From: Nonomuraea jabiensis
GTDB taxonomy: Bacteria > Actinomycetota > Actinomycetes > Streptosporangiales > Streptosporangiaceae
NCBI RefSeq assembly: GCF_014204795.1
Contig: NZ_JACHMB010000001.1
Location: 8,072,501-8,136,500, forward strand
DNA: 64,000 nucleotides
Reading direction: 5' to 3'
Both the position numbers and the translations under genes were made by a program. Below are positions 35,096 to 44,313 of this stretch, in pieces (positions within the stretch are counted from its first letter, which is position 1; each line of letters opens with the position of its first letter). The notes below the pieces were generated by a model. The model saw nothing but the letters and a program-made list of their open reading frames with translations, ran no database searches and was not told the DNA's origin.

Positions 35096-37327
35096 ATGGA
35101 CGGATTCCTCGACGAGACCCGCTCGGGAGTGACCGAGCTGCGCGTCCACGGCGTCTCCGGCACACCCCCCGAGGGCATGCTGAACCACCCCCACCCCTGG
35201 ATCGTCGCGGGCGACGGCACCACCGGGTTCTACCGGCGCTGGTGGACCGACGGGCCGCCGGACGGCGAGCACGCGGACGTGCCGGACTCCCGCCACCGGG
35301 AGGCGTACGCGTGGGGCGGCCTCACCTCCGGCGGTAAGACGATCGCCCTCTGGCTGCTCCTGCTGCCGTTCGCGCTGGCGAACCTGTCGTACTTCATGCT
35401 CCCCAGACCCGCGCGCGGCACGGGCCTGCGGCACGTGACCGAGGCGGCGCAGCGGCTGTTCGCCCTGCTGCTGACCGGCACCCTCGTCGGGGGCGTCACG
35501 CGGGCCGGTGTGGACCTCGTCGGCTGGCAGTGCACCGCGGCCGGGCGGGCCTGCACCTACGACACCGCGCCCGTGTGGGTGCACTGGCTGGGCGCGCTGT
35601 GGGGCAACGAGCCGTCCCGGCGGCTGGCGGTCACCGCGCTGGTCCCGCTGCTGGTCGTGGTGGTGCTGTGGTGGATCGCCCGGCGCACCTGGCAGCGGGA
35701 CGAGCGCACGGCCGTGCCGCCCGGCGGCGGCGACGACACCGAGCTGCCGCTGGCCCGCCCCCGCCTGTGGCACGGCGACGCGCCCGTGTGGCGGCTGCGG
35801 GTCGTGCACGTCTGTTTCGCGATCGCCTCGATCGGGGTGGCCGTGGCCGCGCCGTTCGCGGGCACCCCGCTGGGCCTCGCCCTGACCGTCGCGAACGCGG
35901 CCGTGGAGCTGGCCGCCGCGGTGCTGGTCGTGCTGCCGGGGATCGCCCGGCGGCTGGATCCCGGCTCGGACGAGCGGATCCCGGACTGGCTCACGTTCGC
36001 GTGCCGGGCGCTGCGCGTGCTCGCGCCGCTGGCGTGCCTGGCCACGCTCGGGGCGGCGCTGGCCGGGATGGGTCCGGGCGCGCCCGGACGGCAGCTGCCC
36101 GGCGTGGGGGTGGGGGCGTTCCAGTTCGCGCTCACGGTCGGGATCGGGGCGTTCATCCTGGTCGCCACCTGCGTGCTGGCCTGGATGGACCGCGCCTCCG
36201 GCGAGCCCCGGGCGATGGGCGGGATCGCCGCCTGGTTCGTGCTGATGGTGGCCGCGGGCAGCGCGAACGTGCTGGCGCTCGGCCTGCTGTTCTGGACCGC
36301 CACGTTCTTCGGCGTCCCGGGCACCTCCGCCTCCCCGGAGCCGGCCGGCAGGAAGCTCTACCTCGACGACCCGGTGTGGTGGACGGCCGCGCTGGTGCCG
36401 CTGCTGGCCGTCGGTTTCGCCGGTCTGGCCGCCGCCCTGTACGCGATCCGCGGATCCGACGCCGGCCGGCTGACCCCCGAGCTGACGCCCCTCTACGGCG
36501 AGCGCGACGGCGGCGCGGTGGCCGGGAAGTGGGCGCTCGCCGCCCTGACCGACCGCGCCGGGCTCGTGCTGGGCGTGCTGACCGGGATCGGCGTCGCCGG
36601 GTTCGCCGTGGTGACCGTGATCTACCAGTTCCACCTGTTCACCCCGAACGGCGGGATCGTGGGACTGCTTGCCACCCTCGGCAGCTGGGCCATGGCGGCG
36701 GTCATCGTGGGCCTGGTCTTCCTCGGCCGCCGCACGTACAGCGACTCCGGGCTGCGCCGGACGATCGGGATCCTCTGGGACATCTCCACCTTCTGGCCCC
36801 GCGCCATCCACCCGCTGGCCCCGCCGTGCTACACCGAACGCGTCATTCCCGAGCTGATCGACCGCGTGGACAGGCTCGTCAAAACCTCCCAGGACAAGGT
36901 GGTCCTCTCCGGGCACAGTCAGGGGAGCGTCATCACCGCCGCCTTAGTGCTCCAGCTCAAGCCCGAGCTGCGGGCCCGGGTCAGGATGCTCACCCACGGC
37001 TCGCCGCTGCGCCGCCTGTATGCCGCCTTCTTCCCCGCCTACTTCGGCACCGCCGGGCTGTCGGCCGTACGCGACGCCGTCCCCTGGTACAACCTCTACC
37101 GGCTGAGCGACCCCATCGGCGGGCCCGTCTTCGGCCGCGTGGACCCCCTGGCCCCCCGGTCATCCCCGGACGGCCCCCCGAACGGAGTGGACGTGTTCTG
37201 CTGGGACCCGCACCGGGCCGCCCCCGGCGAGCCCCTGCCGGAGGCCCGCTGGCACACGGACTACTGGCTCGATCCGGAGTACGACGAGGCGCTGAGCCGA
37301 TTGATCGTCGCGAAGCCCTTCGCCTGA
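35096..37327 (+). CDS. Multi-helix membrane protein with C-terminal serine-hydrolase motif
   Basis: About 743 residues. It begins with a soluble segment (VTELRVHGVSGTPPEGML), followed by about ten hydrophobic helices, and ends with a soluble domain of some 170 residues containing VVLSGHSQGSVITAALVLQL. GHSQG is the nucleophile elbow of alpha/beta hydrolases, and later His residues (RWHTDYW) could complete a triad. The N-terminal HGV(S/G)GTPPE pattern recurs in proteins with lipase-like segments. I infer a membrane-tethered esterase or lipase of unknown substrate. The start ATG 35096 is uncertain; ATG 35069 and GTG 35066 are in frame. Confidence 0.7.
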   Translation: MDGFLDETRSGVTELRVHGVSGTPPEGMLNHPHPWIVAGDGTTGFYRRWWTDGPPDGEHADVPDSRHREAYAWGGLTSGGKTIALWLLLLPFALANLSYFMLPRPARGTGLRHVTEAAQRLFALLLTGTLVGGVTRAGVDLVGWQCTAAGRACTYDTAPVWVHWLGALWGNEPSRRLAVTALVPLLVVVVLWWIARRTWQRDERTAVPPGGGDDTELPLARPRLWHGDAPVWRLRVVHVCFAIASIGVAVAAPFAGTPLGLALTVANAAVELAAAVLVVLPGIARRLDPGSDERIPDWLTFACRALRVLAPLACLATLGAALAGMGPGAPGRQLPGVGVGAFQFALTVGIGAFILVATCVLAWMDRASGEPRAMGGIAAWFVLMVAAGSANVLALGLLFWTATFFGVPGTSASPEPAGRKLYLDDPVWWTAALVPLLAVGFAGLAAALYAIRGSDAGRLTPELTPLYGERDGGAVAGKWALAALTDRAGLVLGVLTGIGVAGFAVVTVIYQFHLFTPNGGIVGLLATLGSWAMAAVIVGLVFLGRRTYSDSGLRRTIGILWDISTFWPRAIHPLAPPCYTERVIPELIDRVDRLVKTSQDKVVLSGHSQGSVITAALVLQLKPELRARVRMLTHGSPLRRLYAAFFPAYFGTAGLSAVRDAVPWYNLYRLSDPIGGPVFGRVDPLAPRSSPDGPPNGVDVFCWDPHRAAPGEPLPEARWHTDYWLDPEYDEALSRLIVAKPFA

Positions 37328-37380
37328 GCCCCCGGCCCGGTAGGGTTTCGCACGTTTCCAACAAGAGCGGGGGTTGGTCG

Positions 37381-39546
37381 GTGAGGTGGGTGCTGTTGCT
37401 CCTGGTGTCGTCCGCCGTGTGGTGGGCCGCCCCGCCTGCCCAGGCGGCGTCGCCTCAGGCGGCGCGGGAGGACGCCGGAGGGCGGGTGGCGTTCATCGGG
37501 GTGCCGGGGCTGATGTGGGACGATCTCGACCCGGCGGACACGCCGCGCCTGTGGCGGCTGGCCGGGCAGAGCGGGATCGGGTCCCTGTCGGTCAAGGCCG
37601 TGGGCACCGTGACCTGCGCGTACGACGGGTGGCTGACCGTGGCGTCCGGCGTGCGCTCGGCGGTCGGGCGCCGGTGCGGGATGCCGCCCGAGCCGGTCGC
37701 GCAGGAGTCCGGGGCCGTGGTCTCCGAGGTCCCCGGGCTGCTGCAGCTGCGCGACGGGGCCTACGCGGGCACGCTGGGGACCGCCGTGCACGCCGCCGGG
37801 CAGTGCACGGCCGCCGTCGGGCCCGGCGCGGCGCTGGCCCTCGCCGACCGGACGGGCAAGGTCGACCTGTACGCCGCCGAGCCCGCCGGGCTGGCCGACT
37901 GGTCGCGCTGCCGGATGCTGGCGGTGGACGTCGACGTGCTGGTGAAGCCGTACATCGTGGACGGCAAGCTGCCGCTGGAGCCCGAGCTGCTCGCGCCGGA
38001 GCGGCGGCGCGCCCTGGTCCGCGAGGCCGACGCCAAGGTCGGCGCGGCGCTGGACAAGCTGCCCCCGGGCACCGAGATCGTGCTGGCCGGGATCGGCGAC
38101 CACGGCTCGGTGCCGCACCTGCGCGTGGCGATGTGGCAGCGCCCGGGCATGGCGGCCGCGCCGGGCGGCCCTGGTGGCGGGCAGGTCGCCGGGCCGTCGG
38201 TGGGGGCCAACTCGACCCGGCGCGCGGACATCGTCGTGCTGCCCGACATCACGCCCACGCTCCTCAACGCGCTGGGCATCGCCCCGCCCTCCACCGTGAT
38301 CGGGCTGCCGTGGCAGCTGGGCGAGCGGACCACGATCGACGACCTGCGCAGGGCCGACCTGAAGGGCACCGCCGTGCGCGGCACGACCGGCGTCTTCTTC
38401 ACCGCCTTCGCCATCGTCCAGGTCGCCTTCTACGCCCTGGCCTACTTCCTGCTGTCCAGGCGCAGGCGGCTGGGCGCGATCGGCGTGGCCGCCATCGTGC
38501 TCGCCTCCATTCCCGTCTCCACGTACGCGGTCAACCTGGTGCCGTGGGAGCGCAGCCCGTACCCCGTGCCGACGCTGATCGGCGGGGTGCTGGCGAGCAC
38601 CGCGCTCATCGCGGCCGTCGCGCTGGGCGGCCCGTGGCGGCGCCACCCGCTGGGGCCGCCCGCGGCCGTCGCGGCGACCACCGCCGCCGTGCTCGTGGGC
38701 GACCTGCTGACCGGGACGACGCTGCAGTTCAACAGCCTGATGGGCTACACCGCCGTGGTCGGCGGCCGCTACTACGGGCTGGCCAACATCCCGTTCGCGC
38801 TGCTGGCCACGGCCGTGCTGATGGTCACCGCCGTGGCCGCCGAGCACTTCGTCCGCGTCGGCCGCAAGCGGCTGGCCGTGGCCGGGGTGACGGGGCTCGG
38901 CGTGGTGGCGATGCTGCTGGCGGGCTGGCCCGGCGTGGGCAGCGACTTCGGCGGCGTGATCGCGTTCGTGCCGGGCATCGCGGTGACCGCGCTGCTCGTC
39001 GCGGGCAAGCGGGTGTCGGTGGTGAAGCTGGCCGCGTTCTGCGCGCTGGGCGGGGTGGCGGTGTCGATCATCGCGGTGCTCGACCACCTGCGCCCGCCCG
39101 CCTCGCAGACCCACCTGGGGCGGTTCGTGGGGCAGGTGATCGACGGGACGTTCCTGCCCATGATCGGGCGGAAGCTGGGCGCCATGCTCAACACCATGCT
39201 CTCCCCGAACCTCATGCCGATCGTGCTGGCCGGCCTGGCGTTCCTGATCTTCGCGGTGCTGCGGCCCGGGCAGATCAGCGCGGGCATCGTGCCGAAGGCG
39301 TTCGCGCGGGCGCCCATGCTGCGGGCCGGGCTCGTCGGGGCGCTGGTCAGCGGCGTGGTCGGCATGCTGGTCAACGACTCGGGCACGGCCGTGCTGTCCA
39401 TGGCGGTCGCGCTGGCCGTGCCGCTGGTGCTGCACGCGGGCGTGCGCTCGGCGGGGGAGCCGGACTCACCAGCAGAGGTGGAGCTCCTCGGGGGCCCGGT
39501 GGATGAGCGTGGCCGCCATGACGACGTCCTCGCCGGCGAGACGTAG
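37381..39546 (+). CDS. Alkaline-phosphatase-like exported domain fused to a polytopic membrane domain
   Basis: About 721 residues: a signal peptide (VRWVLLLLVSSAVWWAAPPAQA), an outside domain of roughly 330 residues resembling the alkaline phosphatase/sulfatase superfamily (VAFIGVPGLMWDDL, VTCAYDGWLTVASG, IVLAGIGDHG, VLPDITPTLLNALG), then about nine membrane helices. Close relatives occur throughout actinomycetes without assigned function; a role in cell-envelope phospho-group chemistry is possible. GTG 37381 gives the clean signal peptide. The last 81 bases overlap the end of the P450 gene on the other strand. Confidence 0.75.
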   Translation: MRWVLLLLVSSAVWWAAPPAQAASPQAAREDAGGRVAFIGVPGLMWDDLDPADTPRLWRLAGQSGIGSLSVKAVGTVTCAYDGWLTVASGVRSAVGRRCGMPPEPVAQESGAVVSEVPGLLQLRDGAYAGTLGTAVHAAGQCTAAVGPGAALALADRTGKVDLYAAEPAGLADWSRCRMLAVDVDVLVKPYIVDGKLPLEPELLAPERRRALVREADAKVGAALDKLPPGTEIVLAGIGDHGSVPHLRVAMWQRPGMAAAPGGPGGGQVAGPSVGANSTRRADIVVLPDITPTLLNALGIAPPSTVIGLPWQLGERTTIDDLRRADLKGTAVRGTTGVFFTAFAIVQVAFYALAYFLLSRRRRLGAIGVAAIVLASIPVSTYAVNLVPWERSPYPVPTLIGGVLASTALIAAVALGGPWRRHPLGPPAAVAATTAAVLVGDLLTGTTLQFNSLMGYTAVVGGRYYGLANIPFALLATAVLMVTAVAAEHFVRVGRKRLAVAGVTGLGVVAMLLAGWPGVGSDFGGVIAFVPGIAVTALLVAGKRVSVVKLAAFCALGGVAVSIIAVLDHLRPPASQTHLGRFVGQVIDGTFLPMIGRKLGAMLNTMLSPNLMPIVLAGLAFLIFAVLRPGQISAGIVPKAFARAPMLRAGLVGALVSGVVGMLVNDSGTAVLSMAVALAVPLVLHAGVRSAGEPDSPAEVELLGGPVDERGRHDDVLAGET

Positions 39547-40665
39547 GCCGGGCAGCTCGCGTACGAGCAGCTCGAGGGTGACCTTGAGCTGCTCGCGGGC
39601 CAGCAGCGCGCCCGGGCAGCCGTGCACGCCGTGGCCGAACGACAGGTGCCGCACCGGCTCCCGCGCGATGTCGAACTCGTCCGGCCGCTCGAACACCGCC
39701 TCGTCCCGCCCGGCCGAGCCGAACGACACGAACACCGTCTCGCCCTCGCCGAGCGCGGTGCCCGCGAGCTCCAGCGGCCTGGTGACGGTGCGGCGGAAGC
39801 CCTGCACGGGCGCCTCGTACCGGGCCGCCTCCTCGATCGCCGCGCCCGCCAGCTCCGGCCGCTCGCACAGCAGCTCCCACTGGTCGCGCTCGCGCAGCAG
39901 GCGGTGCACGACGGTGCCGAGCAGGGCGGTCGTGGTCAGGTGGCCGGCCAGCATGACGTTCTGCGTGTTGGCCACGATCTCGTCGTGCTGCTCCGGCGTC
40001 GGCTCGCCGGGGCCGGGGGCCAGGCCGCGCGACAGCTCGCCGGTCAGGCTCCCGGCGGTCCTCGACCTGGCCGCGTGCGCCGCGAGCAGGTGCCGCAGCG
40101 CGGCCACCTCGCGGGCCGCGGCGACCTGGTCGTCCTCTGACATCGGCGTGAACAGCAGGTCCTCGGCCCGGTTGCCGGCCCGGATCGCGCCGGGCACGTC
40201 GGCCGGGTCGAGGCCGAGCAGGTGGCCGATCACGGCGGCCGGGAGCGGCCTGGCGTACGCGGACATCCACTCCACGTGCCCCGCCCTGGCGAACGACGCG
40301 ACCAACTCTCCCGCCGTCGCCCGCACGAACGGCAGCACCGCCGCCACCTTGGCGGGGGACAGGCCACGGGTGAGCGGCCGGCGGTAGCGGGCGTGCGCCT
40401 CGCCGTCCGTGCTCAGCACCACCGGGGCGCCGCCGGGCGCGCCCGCCAGCTCCGCGAACGCCCGCGGGCCCGGGATCACGTCGGGCCGCAGCGCGCCCTT
40501 GGAGGAGAAGTCGTCCGGGCGTCCCAGCACCTCGCGCACGTCGGCGTGCCGGGCCACCAGCCAGGCGTCCAGCTCCTCGACGAAGGTCAGCCCCGGCGCG
40601 GCGCGGGCCCGGGCGTAGACGGGATACGGGTCGCGGTAGAGCGCCTCTCGATCCACGCGTACCAT
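39466..40665 (-). CDS. Cytochrome P450 monooxygenase
   Basis: A 399-residue soluble bacterial P450. The I-helix shows AGHLTTT (acid/Thr pair replaced at the acid by His), the ExxR-type region lies in IEEAARYEAPVQGFRR, and the heme loop reads FGHGVHGCPGALLAR with the Cys ligand. The N-terminal segment DPYPVYARAR is typical. The His in place of the usual Asp/Glu of the I-helix pair is worth noting, since that acid helps proton delivery. Electron-donor genes are not adjacent. Its 3' 81 bases overlap the convergent membrane phosphatase-like gene. Substrate unknown. Confidence 0.93.
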   Translation of the reverse strand: MVRVDREALYRDPYPVYARARAAPGLTFVEELDAWLVARHADVREVLGRPDDFSSKGALRPDVIPGPRAFAELAGAPGGAPVVLSTDGEAHARYRRPLTRGLSPAKVAAVLPFVRATAGELVASFARAGHVEWMSAYARPLPAAVIGHLLGLDPADVPGAIRAGNRAEDLLFTPMSEDDQVAAAREVAALRHLLAAHAARSRTAGSLTGELSRGLAPGPGEPTPEQHDEIVANTQNVMLAGHLTTTALLGTVVHRLLRERDQWELLCERPELAGAAIEEAARYEAPVQGFRRTVTRPLELAGTALGEGETVFVSFGSAGRDEAVFERPDEFDIAREPVRHLSFGHGVHGCPGALLAREQLKVTLELLVRELPGLRLAGEDVVMAATLIHRAPEELHLCW

Positions 40666-40762
40666 CCTGCAAGCCCTGGTGGACGGCCGACAAGATCTGA
40701 AATTTTCTTTTAGTTCACCCTTAAGTCTTGAAAGTTATATCCACGAGCGATTGAGTTCGGTC

Positions 40763-43700
40763 GTGCAGTCCCTCAGAATCCTCACAGCTTCGGTGCTGGC
40801 GTTAGGCCCGCTGGCCCTGGCCCTGGCCGCGGCCCCGGCGCAGGCCGATCCCGCGCCCCCCGTAGAGGACGCGCTCAAGGCGTCGTCCTACCCGCCGCCG
40901 TCCACGCTGCTCGCCCAGGACGCCGGGCAGCGACTGGAGACGGCCAAGCGGACCCGGCCGGTGGCGCCGGGCATCTCGCTCACCTCGTTCGACACCTATG
41001 ACGCGCTCGGCTGGCTGCGCGCGGACGCGGTCACCGCCGACCTCGGCGGCGCGAAGGCCGACTACCTGTACTCCGGCGAGGTGTCCAAGACCGAGCCGCT
41101 GTCCGGGCCCGCCAAGCGCGCGCACGCCGTCGCGGCCGTCAACGGCGACTTCTTCGACATCAACAACTCCGGCGCCGCCCAGGGCATCGGCGTGCAGAAC
41201 GGCTCGCTGGTGCAGTCGCCCGTCACGGGCCACGAGAACGCGGTCGCGATCACCGGCGACGGCCTCGGCCGCGTGCTCAAGATGTACTTCGAGGGCACCG
41301 CCACCCCGGCCGGCGGCTCGCCCATCGCGCTCACCCAGTTCAACCAGGTCGTGCGCAGCGGCGGCGTCGGGCTGTTCACGCCGCTGTGGGGGTCGTACAA
41401 CCGGGCCCGCGCCGTCGAGGGCGCCACGTCCGTCGCCGAGGTCGTCCTGGTGGACGGGGTGGTCACCGAGGTACGCACCTCCGCCGGCACCGGCCCCATC
41501 CCCGCCGGGACCACGATCCTGCTGGGCCGCGACGCCGGCGCCACCGCCCTGTCCGCCCTGAAGGCCGGCGACCGCGTGGACGTGAAGTACCAGCCGAAGT
41601 CGTCGGACGGCAGCCAGGTCAAGGCGGCCGTGGGCGGCAACTGGGTGCTGGTCAAGGACGGGGTCGTGCAGAACTCCACCGACCCCGCCGCGCACCCCCG
41701 CACCGCCGTCGGGTTCTCGGCCGACGGCAGGAAGATGTACCTGCTGACCGTGGACGGCCGCCAGGTCGACAGCCGCGGCGTCACGCTCAACGAGCTCGCC
41801 GCCATGATGGCCGACCTCGGCGCCGCCAACGCCCTCAACCTCGACGGCGGCGGCTCCTCCACCATGCTCGCCCGCGAGCCCGGCTCCGCCGACGTCCAGG
41901 TGGAGAACAGCCCGTCCGACGGCGGCGAGCGCCACGTGCCCAACGGCCTCGCGCTCTACGCGCCCGAGGGAAGCGGCAAGCTCAAGGGCTTCTGGCTGGA
42001 GACCGCGAGCGACCCCGCCAAGGCGCCCGGCGTCGGCCCGGTCGCCGGTGGCCGCCCCGACCGCGTCTTCCCCGGCCTCACCCGGCGGCTGACCGCCGCC
42101 GGATACGACGAGACGTACGGCCCGGCCGCCGGCACGCCGTCGTGGCGGGCCGACCCGGCCGTGCACGGCGTCGTGCGCGACGGGAAGTTCCACGCCCTGG
42201 TGCCCGGCCAGACCACCGTCACCGCCTCCCGCGGCGGCGCCAAGGGCACCATCGACCTGACCGTCCTGCAGCCGCTCCAGCGGCTCGGCGCCACCGCCGA
42301 CCGGCTCGGCCTGGCGGGCGCGGACGGTGCGGCCACGTTCGGTGTGGTCGGCTACGACCGCAACGGCAACTCCGCGCCCATCGAGCCCTCGGACCTCGCC
42401 CTCGACTACGACAAGAGCCTGTTCGAGGTCACCGCGGCCGAGCACGGCTACTTCACCGTCAAGGCCAAGAAGGCCGTCGGGTCAGGCCTGATCACCGCCA
42501 AGGTCGGCAAGATCAGCACGGCGGTGCCGGTGACCGTCGGGTTCGAGGAGAAGCCGGTCGCCGACTTCGAGGACGCGGCCAAGTGGACCTTCGCCGCCGC
42601 CCGCGCCACCGGCTCGCTGTCGGCCGCGCCCGGCCAGAGCGGGGGCGGGCTCAAGCTCTCCTACGACTTCACCACCTCGACCGCGACCCGGGCCGCGTAC
42701 GCCAGCCCGCCGCAGCAGATCGTGGTGGACGGCCAGCCGCAGGCGTTCGGCCTCTGGATCAACTCCACCGGCAAGGGAGAGTGGCCCAGCCTGGAGTTCT
42801 ACGACGCGCTCGGCCAGTCGCAGATCCTGCGCGGGCCGTACATGACGTGGACCGGATGGAAGTACGTCGAGTTCGCCGTGCCGCCGGGCGTGAACTACCC
42901 GCTCAAGCTGCGGCGCTTCTACGTGGCCGAGACCAAGGCGGACGCGAAGTACACCAACGAGATCCTCATCGACGGCCTGGTGGCCAAGGTGTCGCCGTCG
43001 ATCTCCGCCCCCGCCGCGCCGAAGGTCGCCGATCCGGTGGTCAAGGCCGACGTGGGCCGGATGCCGTGGCGGTTCGCGGTCATGTCGGACGCGCAGTTCG
43101 TGGCGCGGGACCCGGACAGCGACATCGTCAAGAACGCGCGCCGCACGCTGCGGGAGATCAAGGCGGCCAAGCCGGACTTCCTGCTGATCAACGGTGACCT
43201 GGTGGACGAGGCGTCGCCCGAGGACTTCGCGCTGGCGAAGAAGATCCTCGACGAGGAGCTCGGCGGAACCCTGGAATATCACTACATTCCCGGCAACCAC
43301 GAGGTCATGGGCGGCAAGATCGACAACTTCAAGGCCGTCTTCGGCGACACGTACACCACCTTCGACCACAAGGGCACGCGCTTCGTCACCCTGGACACCT
43401 CGCGCCTGAACCTGCGCGGCGGCGGCTACGACCAGGTGGCCATGCTCCGGTCCGAGCTGGACAAGGCCGCCGGCGACGCGTCGGTGGGCTCGGTCGCGGT
43501 GCTGTTCCACGTGCCGCCGCGCGACCCGACGCCCGGCAAGGGCAGCCAGCTCGGCGACCGCAAGGAGGCGGCCCTGGTGGAGGGGTGGCTGGCGGACTTC
43601 CAGCGCACCACCGGCAAGGGGGCCGCGTACATCGGGGCGCACGTGGGGACGTTCCACGCCTCGCACGTGGACGCGGTGCCGTACTTCATCAACGGTAACT

Positions 43701-44161
43701 CCGGCAAGAACCCGGCCACCGCGCCCGACGACGGCGGGTTCACCGGGTGGTCGCTGTGGGGCGTCGACCCGGTGACGCGGGCCGAGGCCGAGCACGTGCG
43801 GCGGAACTGGTTCGCCGACGCGCCCGAGTGGATCGGCACGCAGATCCGGCCGCACGTGGACGACCTCGTGCTCACCGCCCCCGCGACCGTCGCGATCGGC
43901 GCGCCCGGCGCGGTGACGGCGGCGGTCAAGCAGGGCAGCCGTACGGTCCCCGCGGCCTACCCGGTCTCGGCGGCGTGGTCCGGCTCGCCCAACCTGTACG
44001 TCGGCGGCCGGGACGGCGTCAAGCCGTGGCACGTGGCCTACTTCGACCCCTCGACGGGGACGTTGACGGCGCTGCGGCGGGGGCAGGTGACGGTCGCCGT
44101 CACGGTGAGCGGCGTGACCCGCCAGGCCACCGTGGCGCTGACCGCCAAGGCCGCCGCCTGA
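40763..44161 (+). CDS. Exported phosphodiester glycosidase / metallophosphatase composite protein
   Basis: About 1,132 residues with a signal peptide ending at AQA. Residues ~85-400 form a phosphodiester glycosidase (NAGPA/DUF2233-like) domain: AVNGDFFDIN, FTPLWGSYNR, NLDGGGSSTML. Ig-like and jelly-roll segments follow (ANARATGSL to ~770, including LWINSTGKGEWPSLEFYD). A calcineurin-type metallophosphatase domain comes next: MSDAQF, LLINGDLVDE, YIPGNHEV, LFHVPPRD; its third His site is GAHVGTFHASH. A final Ig-like domain ends the protein. It may strip phospho-sugar polymers such as teichoic or teichuronic material outside the cell. GTG 40763 was chosen from the signal peptide; the true start could be TTG 40751. 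Confidence 0.85.
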   Translation: MQSLRILTASVLALGPLALALAAAPAQADPAPPVEDALKASSYPPPSTLLAQDAGQRLETAKRTRPVAPGISLTSFDTYDALGWLRADAVTADLGGAKADYLYSGEVSKTEPLSGPAKRAHAVAAVNGDFFDINNSGAAQGIGVQNGSLVQSPVTGHENAVAITGDGLGRVLKMYFEGTATPAGGSPIALTQFNQVVRSGGVGLFTPLWGSYNRARAVEGATSVAEVVLVDGVVTEVRTSAGTGPIPAGTTILLGRDAGATALSALKAGDRVDVKYQPKSSDGSQVKAAVGGNWVLVKDGVVQNSTDPAAHPRTAVGFSADGRKMYLLTVDGRQVDSRGVTLNELAAMMADLGAANALNLDGGGSSTMLAREPGSADVQVENSPSDGGERHVPNGLALYAPEGSGKLKGFWLETASDPAKAPGVGPVAGGRPDRVFPGLTRRLTAAGYDETYGPAAGTPSWRADPAVHGVVRDGKFHALVPGQTTVTASRGGAKGTIDLTVLQPLQRLGATADRLGLAGADGAATFGVVGYDRNGNSAPIEPSDLALDYDKSLFEVTAAEHGYFTVKAKKAVGSGLITAKVGKISTAVPVTVGFEEKPVADFEDAAKWTFAAARATGSLSAAPGQSGGGLKLSYDFTTSTATRAAYASPPQQIVVDGQPQAFGLWINSTGKGEWPSLEFYDALGQSQILRGPYMTWTGWKYVEFAVPPGVNYPLKLRRFYVAETKADAKYTNEILIDGLVAKVSPSISAPAAPKVADPVVKADVGRMPWRFAVMSDAQFVARDPDSDIVKNARRTLREIKAAKPDFLLINGDLVDEASPEDFALAKKILDEELGGTLEYHYIPGNHEVMGGKIDNFKAVFGDTYTTFDHKGTRFVTLDTSRLNLRGGGYDQVAMLRSELDKAAGDASVGSVAVLFHVPPRDPTPGKGSQLGDRKEAALVEGWLADFQRTTGKGAAYIGAHVGTFHASHVDAVPYFINGNSGKNPATAPDDGGFTGWSLWGVDPVTRAEAEHVRRNWFADAPEWIGTQIRPHVDDLVLTAPATVAIGAPGAVTAAVKQGSRTVPAAYPVSAAWSGSPNLYVGGRDGVKPWHVAYFDPSTGTLTALRRGQVTVAVTVSGVTRQATVALTAKAAA

Positions 44162-44166
44162 CCCAC

Positions 44167-44214
44167 CTCCGGGCGGGGCCGCTGCAGCGAGGCCTGCGGC
44201 GGCCCCGCCCGGAG
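44167..44214 (+). terminator. 16-bp perfect hairpin terminator
   Basis: Arms at 44167-44182 (CTCCGGGCGGGGCCGC) and 44199-44214 pair perfectly across a 16-base loop, starting five bases after the stop of the glycosidase/phosphatase gene. It separates that gene from the FAD hydroxylase. Confidence 0.8.
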
Positions 44215-44313
44215 CCCGGTCGTACCATGAAGGGAACGCAACCGTAACAGCGAGTCGCCGTCTCCTCCCGGGCGATCGCGTCGCAAGGCGCTCAGAGGAG
44301 ACTGGAGACGCTG

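Noticed and set aside
40713..40723. PHO box before the phosphodiester glycosidase gene
   Set aside because: Only one GTTCACC half site is present; the expected second 11-base repeat is not recognisable, so it is not called as a feature.
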